This document shows, in pieces, positions 18,796 to 26,956 of a stretch of 64,000 nucleotides of DNA. The DNA comes from Streptomyces sp. NBC_01217 (lineage in GTDB: Bacteria > Actinomycetota > Actinomycetes > Streptomycetales > Streptomycetaceae): contig NZ_CP108538.1 in the NCBI RefSeq assembly GCF_035994185.1, forward strand, positions 930,001-994,000. The letters are read 5' to 3'. Under the pieces are notes generated by a model. The model was not told the DNA's origin and made no database searches. It saw nothing but the letters and a program-made list of their open reading frames with translations. Both the position numbers and the translations under genes were made by a program. Every line of letters starts with the position of its first letter. Position 1 is the stretch's first letter.

Positions 18796-20883
18796 GTGTC
18801 GGACGCCGGTGCACCGGACCCCGCGTCGAAGGCGGTCGACGGCCTGGATGCGGCGCTCCTGGACACGCTGTTCGCCCAGTCGGCGGTGGGCCTGCATGTT
18901 CTGGACACGCAGTTGCGGGTGGTGCGGGTCAACCTCCGCGACGACGACACCTCCACGGAGAGCCTGATCGGACGCTACTTCACCGACGCGTACCACTTCG
19001 AACGACCGGGCGAGGAGGAGCGTGCCATGCGCAGCGTGCTGGACAGCGGCGTGGCTGTGCACGACCGCGTGATCCGCGGCCGGCTCATGGAAGACCCCGG
19101 CCCCGATCGCAGTCTGATGGTCTCCACCTACCGTCTGGACGACACGGAGGGGCACGCTCTCGGGCTGCTGGCCGCCGTCGTCGATGTCAATGAGCAGGAG
19201 AAGACCCGCGTCAGGGAGGCCTGTCTCGCCGCGGTACGCACACAGGTGGGCAGGTCCCTCGATGTAGGGGCCACCTGTGAGGGACTCGTCGAGGCCACCG
19301 TTCCGGTGTTCGCCGACCTCGCCGTGGTCGAGGTGGTGGATGAGGTCCTGCGCGGTTCGGATCCGCCGCCCGGGCCCCTGGGGCTCAAAGTCCCGCTGCG
19401 CCGCGCGGCGGTGCGGGGCCTCGGTGGCGCCGGGCAGCGGGACGCCCTGGTCGGAGAGATGCGCAGGCTGCCCGCCCGTACGCCGTTCGCTCTGGCCGCG
19501 TCGGATCTCCGGCCCCGTCTCGTCCAGCTCGGTCCCCGGACGCCGTGGCTCGACGCGGATCCCGACACCGCCCGGCTGATCGCGGCGACCCGGGCCCACT
19601 CCTTGATCGTGGTCCCGCTGAAGCTGCACGGGGTGCTGCTCGGTCTGGTGAGTCTCTACCGGTGCCGGGAGACGGAGCCCTACGAGGACCAGGATCTCCC
19701 GTTCGCTCTGACGGCGGCTGCGCATGTCTCCCTGAGCATCGACAACGCGCGGCGCTACGAGCGCGACCATGTGATCGCGTCGACGGTCCAGCGCCGTCTC
19801 CTCCCCCAGCGCAACGGTGCCCGGATCGCGGTGGAGACGTCGCACGTCCTGCTGCCCGGGCGCAACAGCGGCAGCTGGTTCGACACCATCAGCCTGTCCG
19901 GCGCGCGCACCGCCCTGATCATCGGCAATGTCGAGGGCCCCGGCCTCCAGACGGCCATCACCATGGGGCAACTGCGGACCGTCATCCACGCACTGGCCGG
20001 TCTCGATCTGGAGCCCGACGAGGTACTGGCCCGGCTGACCGACACCGCAGGACGCCTGGCCGTCGAACGGGCATCGCTGCCGCCCGGCGACCGGCTGCGC
20101 AAGGAAGCATCCAGTGCGACCTGCCTGTACGCGGTCTACGACCCGTTCTCCCGTCTGTGCACCCTCGCACGGGCGGGACATCCCACACCGCTCCTCGTCA
20201 CGCCCGACGGCACCACGACCGTGCTGGACGTACCCGAAGGGCCCTCGCTCTTCTCCACCGACACCTCGCCGTTCGCCACCGCTGTGTACGAGCTCGACGA
20301 AGGCAGCGTCCTGGCGTTCTTCACCAGCGCCCTCGTGACCGACGACGCGTCCGCGGAGCGGCTGCGGGAGGCGCTCGCGCAGCCGGGCCGGAGTCTGCAG
20401 AACCTGGGCGACGACGTGGTCTACAACCTTCCGGCGGAGAACTGTCCCCAGGGCGCCGCGCTCCTCCTCGCCCGTACCGGCGTCGTCCCGCCCCACCAGG
20501 TCGCGACCTGGGAGCTGGCCCACGACCCGACCACGCCCGCCATCGCCCGTACGCTCGTGCGCGACCGGCTGGACGGCTGGAACCTCGACGAGGAGACGGC
20601 CGAGGCGGCCGAACTCATCGTGAGCGAACTGATCACCAACGCCGTCCGCTACGGCACCCCTCCGCTGCAGCTGCGGCTGATCCTGGGCCGCTCGCTCACC
20701 TGCGAGGTGCACGACAGCAGTCGGGTCACGCCCCATCTGCGCCATGCGCGCACCGTCGACGAGGGCGGACGCGGACTGTTCATCGTCTCCCAGCTCGCCA
20801 CCCACTGGGGCACCCGGTACAGCAATGACGGCAAGGCCCTGTGGACCGAACAGGAGATCCCGTCCTCGGCCGATGAGCCCTGA
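18796..20883 (+). CDS. PAS-GAF-SpoIIE-HATPase regulator with a degenerate phosphatase domain
   Basis: A 695-residue multidomain regulator: PAS about 20-135, GAF about 145-320, SpoIIE/PP2C about 325-560, and an anti-sigma-type HATPase about 570-690 with N-box ELIVSELITNAVRYG and G-box DEGGRGLFIV. Such proteins normally dephosphorylate anti-anti-sigma factors while the HATPase binds or phosphorylates a partner. Here the phosphatase metal ligands are gone: the G-G-D-W motif reads SGSW (Ser360), G-D-V reads GNV (Asn378), T-D-G reads TSA (Ser511) and the final D-D-x-A-L-L motif reads PQGAALL. The fold looks intact but catalysis is unlikely. The HATPase domain appears functional. The start is GTG 18796. 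Confidence 0.88.
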   Translation: MSDAGAPDPASKAVDGLDAALLDTLFAQSAVGLHVLDTQLRVVRVNLRDDDTSTESLIGRYFTDAYHFERPGEEERAMRSVLDSGVAVHDRVIRGRLMEDPGPDRSLMVSTYRLDDTEGHALGLLAAVVDVNEQEKTRVREACLAAVRTQVGRSLDVGATCEGLVEATVPVFADLAVVEVVDEVLRGSDPPPGPLGLKVPLRRAAVRGLGGAGQRDALVGEMRRLPARTPFALAASDLRPRLVQLGPRTPWLDADPDTARLIAATRAHSLIVVPLKLHGVLLGLVSLYRCRETEPYEDQDLPFALTAAAHVSLSIDNARRYERDHVIASTVQRRLLPQRNGARIAVETSHVLLPGRNSGSWFDTISLSGARTALIIGNVEGPGLQTAITMGQLRTVIHALAGLDLEPDEVLARLTDTAGRLAVERASLPPGDRLRKEASSATCLYAVYDPFSRLCTLARAGHPTPLLVTPDGTTTVLDVPEGPSLFSTDTSPFATAVYELDEGSVLAFFTSALVTDDASAERLREALAQPGRSLQNLGDDVVYNLPAENCPQGAALLLARTGVVPPHQVATWELAHDPTTPAIARTLVRDRLDGWNLDEETAEAAELIVSELITNAVRYGTPPLQLRLILGRSLTCEVHDSSRVTPHLRHARTVDEGGRGLFIVSQLATHWGTRYSNDGKALWTEQEIPSSADEP

Positions 20884-23059
20884 CCTCGGTGTGCGGCACC
20901 CGCTGCGCACGGCCGCGTTCGTCGTGGCGGCCGTGTGCACGCTGGTGATGGCCGTTGCCGCGACAGCGCGCAGCACCGTGGTGTCCCCGTCGTTCTACCA
21001 GTCGGTCCTCGACGACGAGGAGGCCTACGACCGGCTCTACGACCAGGTGCTCGTGGATCCCGGGGCATCGGGTGTCACCAGGAATCTCCTCGCACGGCTG
21101 CCGGTCCCGGAGGCGGTGGTGACCTCGAACATCAAGGTCGTGCTGGATCCGCAGACGGTCCGGGAGATGACCCACCGGCAGATCGACAGCGTCGTCGGGT
21201 ATCTCCGCGGCGACCGGAACACCCTGAGGCTGACGGTGGACATCACGCCGGTGGTGGACAACCTCGCCGATCTCGCCCAGATCTACTTCGGTGATCTGGT
21301 GGCCTCGCTCCAGCAGAAGCCCGAGCCGGACTTCGCGCGGTTCTCCACCGACCTGGAGCAGGCGCTGGACAGTCTGCTCTCCGGGCAGGTCCCCAGCGGG
21401 CTGCCCGCTCTGCCCCTGTCCCCGGGCCAGGCGGCGCAGGCCACCGACGCGCTGTTGCGGGCGGTGCCCGCGGGAAGCCGGGCGGCGCTGCGCCCGGAGG
21501 TCTCGGTCGCGCTGGCGCAGGGCGATGTCGCCACAGCGCTGGCGGCCGTGGCCCCGGCAGCGGTCTCGGACCGGACCCGTGCCGCCGCGGCCGGGCTGCG
21601 CACCACGGCGGGCGGCGGCACCTGGGACATCACCGAGGCGCTCGCCGCGTCGGGGAACCAGCTGGACTCCATTCACGGGGCCCGCACCTTCACGCACGAG
21701 GGACTCGCCCTGGTGGAGGCCATCGCCACCGTGCTGGGTGTCGCCGCCCTGACCGTCCTGTGGTTCGCCGGCCCTGCGGCCTCCGGGCGCAGGCTGATGC
21801 TGACGGGCTGGGCACTCGCATCCGGCGCGGTCCTCACCGCTCTGGCCGTACTGGTGGCACGCCTGGCCACCGGCGGACGGGTGATCACCCCGCCGGGTTC
21901 CTGGCCGCCGAGCCTGACCCGGCTGGTCGAGGACGTACAGAACACCGCGCTCGACCGGATCGCGCTGACCGCGCTGACGACCGCTCTGATCCCGCTGGTC
22001 ATCGGGGCGCTCCTGGTGGCAACCGGCTGGGCCATCGGGGTCCGGCCGCGGGCCTCGATCACGGCCCCTCGCGTCCGAGGACTGGCGGCCGGGGCGAGCT
22101 GCGCCGCGCTGGCCGGTGTCCTGCTCGTACCGCTGGGCATCAATCGGTCCGTGCCCCGGATCTGCCAGGGCAGCCCGGAGCTGTGCGACCGCGGGTACGA
22201 CGAGGTGGCATATGTGACCTCGCACAACGCCATGTCGACCACCGCCGACCGCTTCATCGGCCCGCTCCAGGACCCCGACATCACCGCCCAGCTCGACAGC
22301 GGGGTCCGGGCACTGCAGATCGACACGTACCACTGGGAGACGCCCGAGGAGATCGCGCAGCGGCTGGACTCCCCCGAGTTCTCGCCCGAGCAGCGCCGGC
22401 TGATCACCTCCGCGGTCAATCGGATCAATCCCCCGCGCAAGGGTCTGTGGCTGTGCCATGCGGTGTGCCGGGCGGGTGCGATCGAGCTGGTGCCGGCCCT
22501 GGAGGCGATCGGCGCATGGATGCGGTCGCATCCGACGGAGGTCGTGACACTGATCGTTCAGGACGCCATCAGTGGCGAGGACACGGAGCGGGCCTTCCGG
22601 AAGGCGGGGTTGCTGGATCTGGTCCACACTCCGGACGCCGACCCCGCGAAGGCGTGGCCGACGCTGGGCGAGATGCTCGACAGCAGCCGGCGCCTCGTGG
22701 TCTTCGCCGAGCAGGCCGACGGCCCCGCGCCCTGGTACCGCAGTTTCTACCGTTACGGGATGGAGACGCCGTTCGCGTTCCGGAGCCCGCAGGAGATGGA
22801 CTGTGTCCCGCACCGCGGCGGCACCGGCAAGCGGCTCTTCCTGCTCAACCACTTCGTCACCGTCGCGGGCGGAAGCAGGATCGACGCGGGCGAGGTCAAC
22901 GCCCGCGACTGGGTGCTGGACCGTGCGCACCGGTGCGAGCGGCAGCGGGGCGGCCCGGTGAATTTCGTCGCCGTCGACTACACGACGATCGGGGACGTCC
23001 GCGGGGCGGTCGACGCGCTCAACGCGGAGCGCCCCGCGCGGCGGCCGGCCGGGCGCTGA
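20873..23059 (+). CDS. membrane protein with C-terminal PI-PLC-X-like phosphodiesterase domain
   Basis: A 728-residue protein. The N-terminus has a transmembrane helix (about 10-32) and an outside region of about 240 residues, followed by three or four membrane helices between about 280 and 425. The C-terminal 300 residues resemble phosphatidylinositol-specific phospholipase C X domains. VTSHNAMST carries the first catalytic His, ALQIDTYHWET the second strand and WLCHAVC the second His. The domain should face outside and could act on lipids or glycolipids. The start overlaps the previous stop by 11 bases, so co-translation with the SpoIIE-like regulator is likely. A strong hairpin follows its stop. 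Confidence 0.85.
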   Translation: MSPDLGVRHPLRTAAFVVAAVCTLVMAVAATARSTVVSPSFYQSVLDDEEAYDRLYDQVLVDPGASGVTRNLLARLPVPEAVVTSNIKVVLDPQTVREMTHRQIDSVVGYLRGDRNTLRLTVDITPVVDNLADLAQIYFGDLVASLQQKPEPDFARFSTDLEQALDSLLSGQVPSGLPALPLSPGQAAQATDALLRAVPAGSRAALRPEVSVALAQGDVATALAAVAPAAVSDRTRAAAAGLRTTAGGGTWDITEALAASGNQLDSIHGARTFTHEGLALVEAIATVLGVAALTVLWFAGPAASGRRLMLTGWALASGAVLTALAVLVARLATGGRVITPPGSWPPSLTRLVEDVQNTALDRIALTALTTALIPLVIGALLVATGWAIGVRPRASITAPRVRGLAAGASCAALAGVLLVPLGINRSVPRICQGSPELCDRGYDEVAYVTSHNAMSTTADRFIGPLQDPDITAQLDSGVRALQIDTYHWETPEEIAQRLDSPEFSPEQRRLITSAVNRINPPRKGLWLCHAVCRAGAIELVPALEAIGAWMRSHPTEVVTLIVQDAISGEDTERAFRKAGLLDLVHTPDADPAKAWPTLGEMLDSSRRLVVFAEQADGPAPWYRSFYRYGMETPFAFRSPQEMDCVPHRGGTGKRLFLLNHFVTVAGGSRIDAGEVNARDWVLDRAHRCERQRGGPVNFVAVDYTTIGDVRGAVDALNAERPARRPAGR

Positions 23060-23063
23060 CAAG

Positions 23064-23100
23064 GCGGCGCCCCGCGGCCGGGTCGGCCGCGGGGCGCCGC
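23064..23100. terminator. 16-bp perfect hairpin between convergent genes
   Basis: Positions 23064-23079 and 23085-23100 are perfect inverted repeats with a 5-base loop, all G/C apart from the loop T. The hairpin lies directly after the PLC-like gene stop and before the stop of the convergent lamin-tail gene, so it can serve both. Confidence 0.8.
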
Positions 23101-23151
23101 GATCAGGGAGGTGGCGGCCGTTCCGGGGACGGGAAGCGGACGCCGGCCGGG

Positions 23152-23745
23152 TCAGCCGCGACCGTCGTGGTGGTTGCGGCCGCCTCGGTCGTCGCGGCCC
23201 TGGTGGCCGTTGCGACCATCGTGGTCGCGGTCACGGTGGTCACGGTCCCGGTGGTCACGATCGCGGTGGTCACGATCGCGGTCGCGGTCGCGGCCCCAGG
23301 ACGTCGAGTCGACCCGGTATCCGCGCGCGTCCCTCAGAGTCGCCGTGTCGTTGGCGTCCCAGACGTAGCTGCGGCGGTCCTGGTAGATGTCGCGGCTGGT
23401 GTCGCGGCCGATGCCGGTGTGCACACGCACCGAGGAGCGGCCGGCCAGCCACAGATTGAACCGGTAGGTGTTGCGGCTCTCGTCGCTCAGGGTCCAGCCG
23501 CGGAGGTTGACGGGGTAGCGGCTGGTGTTGGTGACGGTCACCCATTCGCTGTTGAGGCTGCGGTTGGTGCCGTTGTCGAAACCGGGGCTGTCGTACTGGA
23601 TCGCGCCCAGGACCACGGCCGAGCGCGGGTAGGACTGGCCGTGACCGCGGTCGTGGTCGGCTGCGGTCGCGGGCAGTGCGGCGGCGGCCACCAGTGCGCC
23701 TGAAGCGAGAACGGTAGCGGTGAACCGCCGTGCGGAACGGGACAT
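23152..23745 (-). CDS. secreted lamin-tail-domain (LTD) protein with charged repeat tail
   Basis: A 197-residue exported protein with a Sec signal (MSRSARRFTATVLASGALVA, cleavage near Ala29). A lamin-tail domain runs about 42-150: AIQYDSPGFDNGTNRSLNSE, WVTVTNTSRYPVNLRGWTLSD, VRVHTGIG. The tail is very hydrophilic and built from tandem DHRDR units (about 153-175) followed by a Gly/His/Asp stretch. LTDs in bacterial secreted proteins often accompany nucleases or surface proteins; here the domain stands alone. The coding DNA of the tail is visible as 15-bp tandem repeats at about 23219-23292. The ribosome site AAAAGGGG precedes the ATG. Confidence 0.88.
   Translation of the reverse strand: MSRSARRFTATVLASGALVAAAALPATAADHDRGHGQSYPRSAVVLGAIQYDSPGFDNGTNRSLNSEWVTVTNTSRYPVNLRGWTLSDESRNTYRFNLWLAGRSSVRVHTGIGRDTSRDIYQDRRSYVWDANDTATLRDARGYRVDSTSWGRDRDRDRDHRDRDHRDRDHRDRDHDGRNGHQGRDDRGGRNHHDGRG
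23219..23292. repeat. 15-bp tandem repeats inside the lamin-tail gene
   Basis: About four degenerate copies of a GGTGGTCACGGTCCC-like unit encode the DHRDR repeats. They are part of the coding sequence and are likely to vary in number between strains. Confidence 0.75.
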
Positions 23746-24283
23746 GAAGACCCCTTTTTGTGCGGGCCCGGACTGTGCGGTCCGAGCGTTGTTCGGTCCC
23801 GGCCTGTTGCCGAGAACGCACACTGTGGCCCTTTTGCCCGAGTAACGAAAGTCACCCCGATACGTGTTACGAAGTACGGACATTTCCGTCACACGCATCT
23901 GCAATCGGCACACACCCCGACCGTCCGGGTACCTGTCAACCCCTGCCCGTTGCACCCACCCGCGCGACGCCCCGCGGAGGCGGCCCGCGGCGACATCCGG
24001 CACCCGGCGCGCACATACGCGCACCCTGCGCGACCGGTCGGGAAACTCCGTAACAGCCACCACCCGCGCAGCCATGAACACTAGTTCGCTTACCCAGGGA
24101 AAGGAGAAGAACAGTTCGACAGCAGGCCATTGCACCGCGAGAACAACAGTGGTTGAGTGAAGAGGAAGATATGAATCGATGTTCAGAACATCATGGCCGG
24201 TATCGCCGCAGGTGAGCTGCCCGCGCAGAACGCGCAGCTGCCGGCATCCGCCCCTCCCATCGACCCAGGACAGGAACCCCGCG
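23746..24283. other. 538-bp intergenic region, less GC-rich than its surroundings
   Basis: This divergent region lies between the lamin-tail gene and the AidB-like gene and must hold both promoters. It is clearly less GC-rich than the flanks around 23830-23930 and 24070-24190. Two short open frames with ribosome-site-like sequences lie in it: a weak one at 24074-24160 (28 codons) and a better one at 24171-24215, listed separately. Confidence 0.6.
24171..24215 (+). CDS. possible 14-residue leader peptide upstream of the AidB-like gene
   Basis: The frame MNRCSEHHGRYRRR is preceded by AGAGGAAG at a good distance from its ATG and ends 68 bases before the AidB-like start. The cluster of Arg and His codons near its end suggests a ribosome-stalling leader, but no attenuator structure was identified. 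It could be fortuitous. Confidence 0.25.
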   Translation: MNRCSEHHGRYRRR

Positions 24284-25987
24284 ATGACCGTCACCACGCA
24301 GCGGACCGGCCTTCTGCCGCAGGCCCCCGCGCCGCACCCCACCCATGAGGTCACCAACCAGGCCCCGCCCCGGACCGGTCTCGACGAGTACGGCACCAAT
24401 CTGCCGCTCGCCCAGGCCGTCCGGACCTTCGGCGCCTCCTGGCACGAACCGGAGCTGCACGACATCGGCACCCTGGTCGGTTCCGAGCGTTTCCAGACCG
24501 ACGCGGAGCTCGCCCACACCTCCCCGCCCGTGCTGCGCTCCCACGACCGTTACGGCAACCGCGTCGACGAGATCGACTTCCACCCCGCGTACCACGAGGT
24601 CATCGGCGCTGCGGTGAGCCATGGCACGCACACCGCGGGCTGGGCCGACCCGAAGCCCGGAGCGGCGGTGGCGCGGGCGGCCTCGTTCATGCTGTTCGCC
24701 CAGATCGAACCCGGCCACGCCTGCCCGATGTCCATGTCGCATGCCGTGGTCCCGGTCCTGCAGCGCGATCCGGACGTGGGGCGGGACTGGCTGCCGGGCC
24801 TGCTCAGCCGTTCGTACGACCCCCGGCTGATCACCCCGGGCAGCAAGTCCGGGCTGACGTTCGGCATGGGGATGACGGAGAAGCAGGGCGGCTCCGACGT
24901 CCGCGCCAACACCACGCGGGCCACCCGGCTGGCCTCCGACCCCGAGGGCCGGGCCCATCTGCTGACCGGCCACAAGTGGTTCTTCTCGGCCCCGCAGTCG
25001 GACGCCTTCCTGGTCCTGGCCCAGGCCGAGGCCGGGCTCACCTGCTTCCTCGTACCGCGGGTCCTGGCCGACGGCACCCGTAACACCGTCCGTATCCAGC
25101 GGCTGAAGAACAAGCTCGGCAACAAGTCGAACGCCTCCTCCGAGGTGGAGTTCGACGGCACCTGGGCGGTACGCGTCGGCGAGCCCGGCCGCGGTGTCCC
25201 CACCATCATCGAGATGGTCAACCACACCCGGCTCGACTGTGTGCTCGGCACCACCGCCGGGATGCGCCAGTCGGTGTCCGAGGCGATCTGGCACGCGCGG
25301 CACCGCAGCGCGTTCGGCGCCCGGCTCGCCGACCAGCCGGCCATGACGGCGGTCCTCGCCGATCTGGCGCTGGAGACGGAGGCCGCGACCTGGACCTCAC
25401 TGCGTCTGGCCCACGCGTACGAGGCCGGCAGCGGCGAGTCCGAGGAGATGTTCCGGCGGCTGGCCACCGCGGTGTCCAAGTACTGGATCTGCAAGCGCGG
25501 CCCGCATCACGCCTACGAGGCGCTGGAGTGCCTGGGCGGCAACGGCTACACCGAGGACTGGCCGCTGGCCCGGCGCTACCGCGAACAGCCCGTGATGGCG
25601 GTGTGGGAGGGCTCCGGCAACGTCATCGCGCTCGATGTGCTGCGGGGCATCGCCAGGACCCCGCAGTCGCTGGACGCCTTCTGGACCGAGCTGGAGACCA
25701 CGGCCGGTGCCAGTTCCGTACTGGACGCGCACGTCCGCCGGGTACGCCGGGAGCTGGCCGAGGACCTGGGCGACCCGATCGCCGCGCAGACCCGCGCCCG
25801 GGCGGCGGTCGAGGGCATGGCGCTGGCCCTGCAGGCCTCCCTGATGCTGCGTCATGCTCCCGAGGCGATGGCAGAGGCATTCGTGGCAGCCCGTCTCGGC
25901 GAGGCCCGCGGCCACCAGTACGGCATCCTGCCGCGCGGCACCGATGCCGCGGCGATCGTGGAGCGGCACTTCGGCGGGGCCGCCTGA
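24284..25987 (+). CDS. AidB-like acyl-CoA dehydrogenase-family flavoprotein
   Basis: A 567-residue homologue of E. coli AidB (541 aa), the flavoprotein of the adaptive response to alkylation damage. Family hallmarks are the MGMTEKQGGSDVRANTTRA flavin loop, HKWFFSAPQSDAFLVLAQ, LKNKLGNKSNASSEVEF, and AleCLGGNGYTEDWPLARRYRE with VWEGSGN near the C-terminus. AidB binds DNA through a basic C-terminal region; whether this member does is unknown. The start MTVTTQRTG at 24284 is favoured over an in-frame ATG at 24179 because the extra 35 residues are Cys/Pro/Arg-rich and unlike the family. No alkylation-repair genes adjoin. Confidence 0.88.
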   Translation: MTVTTQRTGLLPQAPAPHPTHEVTNQAPPRTGLDEYGTNLPLAQAVRTFGASWHEPELHDIGTLVGSERFQTDAELAHTSPPVLRSHDRYGNRVDEIDFHPAYHEVIGAAVSHGTHTAGWADPKPGAAVARAASFMLFAQIEPGHACPMSMSHAVVPVLQRDPDVGRDWLPGLLSRSYDPRLITPGSKSGLTFGMGMTEKQGGSDVRANTTRATRLASDPEGRAHLLTGHKWFFSAPQSDAFLVLAQAEAGLTCFLVPRVLADGTRNTVRIQRLKNKLGNKSNASSEVEFDGTWAVRVGEPGRGVPTIIEMVNHTRLDCVLGTTAGMRQSVSEAIWHARHRSAFGARLADQPAMTAVLADLALETEAATWTSLRLAHAYEAGSGESEEMFRRLATAVSKYWICKRGPHHAYEALECLGGNGYTEDWPLARRYREQPVMAVWEGSGNVIALDVLRGIARTPQSLDAFWTELETTAGASSVLDAHVRRVRRELAEDLGDPIAAQTRARAAVEGMALALQASLMLRHAPEAMAEAFVAARLGEARGHQYGILPRGTDAAAIVERHFGGAA

Positions 25988-26091
25988 GGCGGTCGCCACC
26001 AGCGCTCCCCGGTGCGTGACGGCGGGCGGGCAACGGCTCTTTCGGCCGCTGACCGCCCGCCGTCGTGCGGCGGATCCGGTGCCGTGGGCGT

Positions 26092-26097
26092 TAGGTT
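26092..26097 (+). promoter_or_regulatory. -10 element for a probably leaderless transcript
   Basis: TAGGTT (TAnnnT) is followed by seven bases and the ATG at 26105, with no ribosome site. This is the third instance of the geometry in the window. Confidence 0.45.
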
Positions 26098-26104
26098 GAC
26101 TGTC

Positions 26105-26956
26105 ATGGAGTCGAGACCCCGCGCACTGTGGCTGCGCACCGAACCGCTCCACGCGGTGATCTACTTCGACGAGGAGTGCCGGGGCATCGGCAGGTCCGTC
26201 GGCCTCAAGGGCTTCTGGATGGGGTACTTCGCCACCCGGACCGCCCCCATGGGGCCGGTCCGCCCCGAGGCCGCGACCGCGGTCCTGGCCGTCTTCGCCC
26301 CGGGGATGGTGGCCCGGGCGCTGCCCGCCGCCTGGCAGATCGTCACCCCCGAGACGCTGACGGACCTGCGGGCGAAGCTCGCCGCGCGGGCGCTGCGCAG
26401 GCTCGTCCCCGGCATCGACACGCTCGCCGAACAGCTCGCTGTGCCGATCGCCGCGATGGTGGAGGCGGCATCGGCGCTCGCACGCCCGCTGTTCGCCGCG
26501 AACCGGCCGCTGTGCGACCGCGCCGACCCGGTGGAACGCCTGTGGCAACTCACCACCACGCTGCGGGAGTTCCGCGGTGACGCGCACGCCGCCGCGCTTG
26601 CCGACCACGGTCTCGACGCCCCCGAGGCGCTCGTCCTGGCCGCCGCCACCGACCGTGTTCCGCGCGAGGGCATCCAGCTCGACCGGGGCTGGGGCGACAA
26701 GGAATGGGCGTCAGCCGAGGAACGGCTGCGCTCGCGCGGGCTGATCGACGCGCAGGCGGCTGTCACATCGCGCGGCCGTGAGGAGCGGGACCTGATCGAG
26801 GCCACCACCGACCGGCTGGCCGCCCGGCTGCTGCACCCTCTCGGCGACAGCATGGTGGACGCGCTGCTCGCCGCGCTGGAGCTGCCGGCCCGGCAGGTGC
26901 TGGAGGCGAAGCTGCTGCCGTTCCCGAACCCGATCGGACTGCCCCGGTCCGTCTAG
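26105..26956 (+). CDS. SalK/SCO6745-like winged-helix protein
   Basis: A 283-residue protein, largely helical. It begins MESRPRALWLRTEPLHAVIYFDEE, and its pattern of alternating Ala-rich helices, then EKEW-type helices (DKEWASAEERLRSRGLIDA) and a TSRGREERDLIEATTD segment resembles the tandem winged-helix SCO6745/SalK family of actinobacteria. The LRSRGLI...SRGREERD part is typical of a winged helix and wing. No regulatory target is known. The stop codon directly abuts the stop of the convergent gene. Family naming is from memory and moderately certain. Confidence 0.7.
   Translation: MESRPRALWLRTEPLHAVIYFDEECRGIGRSVGLKGFWMGYFATRTAPMGPVRPEAATAVLAVFAPGMVARALPAAWQIVTPETLTDLRAKLAARALRRLVPGIDTLAEQLAVPIAAMVEAASALARPLFAANRPLCDRADPVERLWQLTTTLREFRGDAHAAALADHGLDAPEALVLAAATDRVPREGIQLDRGWGDKEWASAEERLRSRGLIDAQAAVTSRGREERDLIEATTDRLAARLLHPLGDSMVDALLAALELPARQVLEAKLLPFPNPIGLPRSV

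Noticed and set aside
23219..23292. Short tandem repeats resembling a CRISPR array
   Set aside because: The unit is 15 bp with no unique spacers and codes in frame for DHRDR repeats.
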